Shown here in pieces: positions 35,660-36,323 of a stretch of 36,323 bases of DNA. Source of the stretch: Hyella patelloides LEGE 07179. GTDB lineage: Bacteria > Cyanobacteriota > Cyanobacteriia > Cyanobacteriales > Xenococcaceae. Every line of letters begins with the position of its first letter. The first letter of the stretch is position 1. Position numbers and translations under genes: made by a program. The stretch lies in assembly GCF_900659865.1 (NCBI RefSeq), contig NZ_LR213803.1, positions 1 to 36,323 of the forward strand, read 5' to 3'. The notes beneath the pieces are model-generated. The model was given only the letters and a program-made list of their open reading frames with translations. It did not search any database and was not told the DNA's origin.

Positions 35660-35798
35660 AATCAACTGATTTGATGTCTTGTCTATTTGTACGGTATTTT
35701 GTCTCGAAAAGAGAAAAGCGATCGACTTTTTTTAACGATGGAAGATAATATATCTTATAATTCATGGTTCTTATGAGTTAGGCTTTAGAACTTCAATT

Positions 35799-36323
35799 AT
35801 GAATCAAACTACTGTAATCGTTCCTGGAACAACTGCTAACATTGGCGTGGGTTTTGATTGTCTTGGTGCAGCTTTGACAATTTATAATGAGTTTCAATTT
35901 ACCTCGTTGGAGAAAGCAGCAGAATTTACTATCACAGTAGAGGGTGAAGAAGCCGATAAAGTCAGTACAAATAAAAGTAATTTACTCTATCAATCTTTTC
36001 TCAAGTTTTATCAACACATTGATCGCACTCCCCCAGGAATTCTCGTACAGACTAAATTGGGTGTTCCTTTATCCAGAGGCTTAGGGAGTTCAGCAACAGC
36101 TATTGTGGGGGGATTAATAGGGGCTAATGCAATCGAGGGAAACCCTCTTAATACCACAGAAATTATAAAATTGGCGATCGCAATAGAAGGACATCCTGAT
36201 AATGTGGTTCCTGCTTTACTGGGTAATTGTCAATTATCTGTGGGAGAAGCCGAACACTGGCAAATTACAGAAATTCCTTGGCATTCTGATATCGTACCTG
36301 TAGTTGCAATTCCTAATTTTGAG
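35799..36323 (+). CDS. thrB: Homoserine kinase, partial
   Basis: 175 codons are visible; the gene runs off the window end. The N-terminus MNQTTVIVPGTTANIGVGFDCLGAAL is characteristic of ThrB, and the GHMP-kinase ATP loop PLSRGLGSSATAIVGGL lies at residue ~88. IEGHPDNVVPALLGN is another family segment. It phosphorylates homoserine in threonine biosynthesis, in the cytoplasm. It is divergent from ureA across 187 bp; no clear Shine-Dalgarno is seen. Confidence 0.95.
   Translation, partial: MNQTTVIVPGTTANIGVGFDCLGAALTIYNEFQFTSLEKAAEFTITVEGEEADKVSTNKSNLLYQSFLKFYQHIDRTPPGILVQTKLGVPLSRGLGSSATAIVGGLIGANAIEGNPLNTTEIIKLAIAIEGHPDNVVPALLGNCQLSVGEAEHWQITEIPWHSDIVPVVAIPNFE

Overview
The window is chromosomal DNA of a cyanobacterium. 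It is AT-rich, carries many copies of the HIP1 octamer (GCGATCGC) and several classes of short palindromic and heptameric repeats. It encodes typical cyanobacterial families: an SLH-OprB iron-uptake porin, a secreted CHAT/TPR protein, PilA-type pilins and a cyanobacteria-type duplicated module. Repeats that run in frame through proteins suggest a repeat-rich genome, such as a large unicellular or baeocystous lineage. The species cannot be told from this window. No prophage, CRISPR array or rRNA is present.

Left edge (1-4949): the 5' part of a nonribosomal peptide synthetase gene on the minus strand, running off the window, with an N-terminally halved condensation domain and an unusual adenylation pocket. 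It is divergent from a DUF255 thioredoxin-domain protein. Middle left (5214-10721): an EcsC-like protein with two N-terminal copies of a cyanobacterial module, an orphan amino-acid-binding lipoprotein, the corrinoid adenosyltransferase CobO, and a YdcF/ElyC-type membrane protein. Envelope and pilus block (10869-19738): an LptF/LptG permease, a Wzy_C O-antigen-ligase-like protein with a C-terminal TPR part, a small membrane-anchored protein in a likely operon with a pilin, a major pilin gene with its own terminator and a CRP-like site upstream, and a secreted CHAT/TPR protein. The Wzy_C gene beside pilins makes it a candidate pilin-glycan ligase.

Middle right (20516-26516): a GNAT acetyltransferase and a methyltransferase, each interrupted by one in-frame stop with the rest of the frame intact; an ABC exporter; a membrane-anchored flavin/2Fe-2S reductase; and two unidentified small genes. 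Right (26703-36323): a two-gene glycan-degrading operon (GH63-like glucosidase and GDE-type debranching enzyme), the iron-uptake porin, tRNA-Asn(GUU), a conserved-looking hypothetical gene, urease subunits ureA and ureB separated by a repeat mosaic and with no ureC beside them, and the start of thrB.

The most notable signals are these. A 9-nt match to the reverse complement of the conserved loop of the cyanobacterial sRNA Yfr1 overlaps the porin ribosome-binding site. Heptamer arrays lie just upstream of four start codons. Two paralogous classes of palindrome sit in frame inside both neighbouring glycosidases. Two nonsense-interrupted genes occur within 4.6 kb. The NRPS start module lacks both the condensation active site and the usual Asp of the adenylation pocket.
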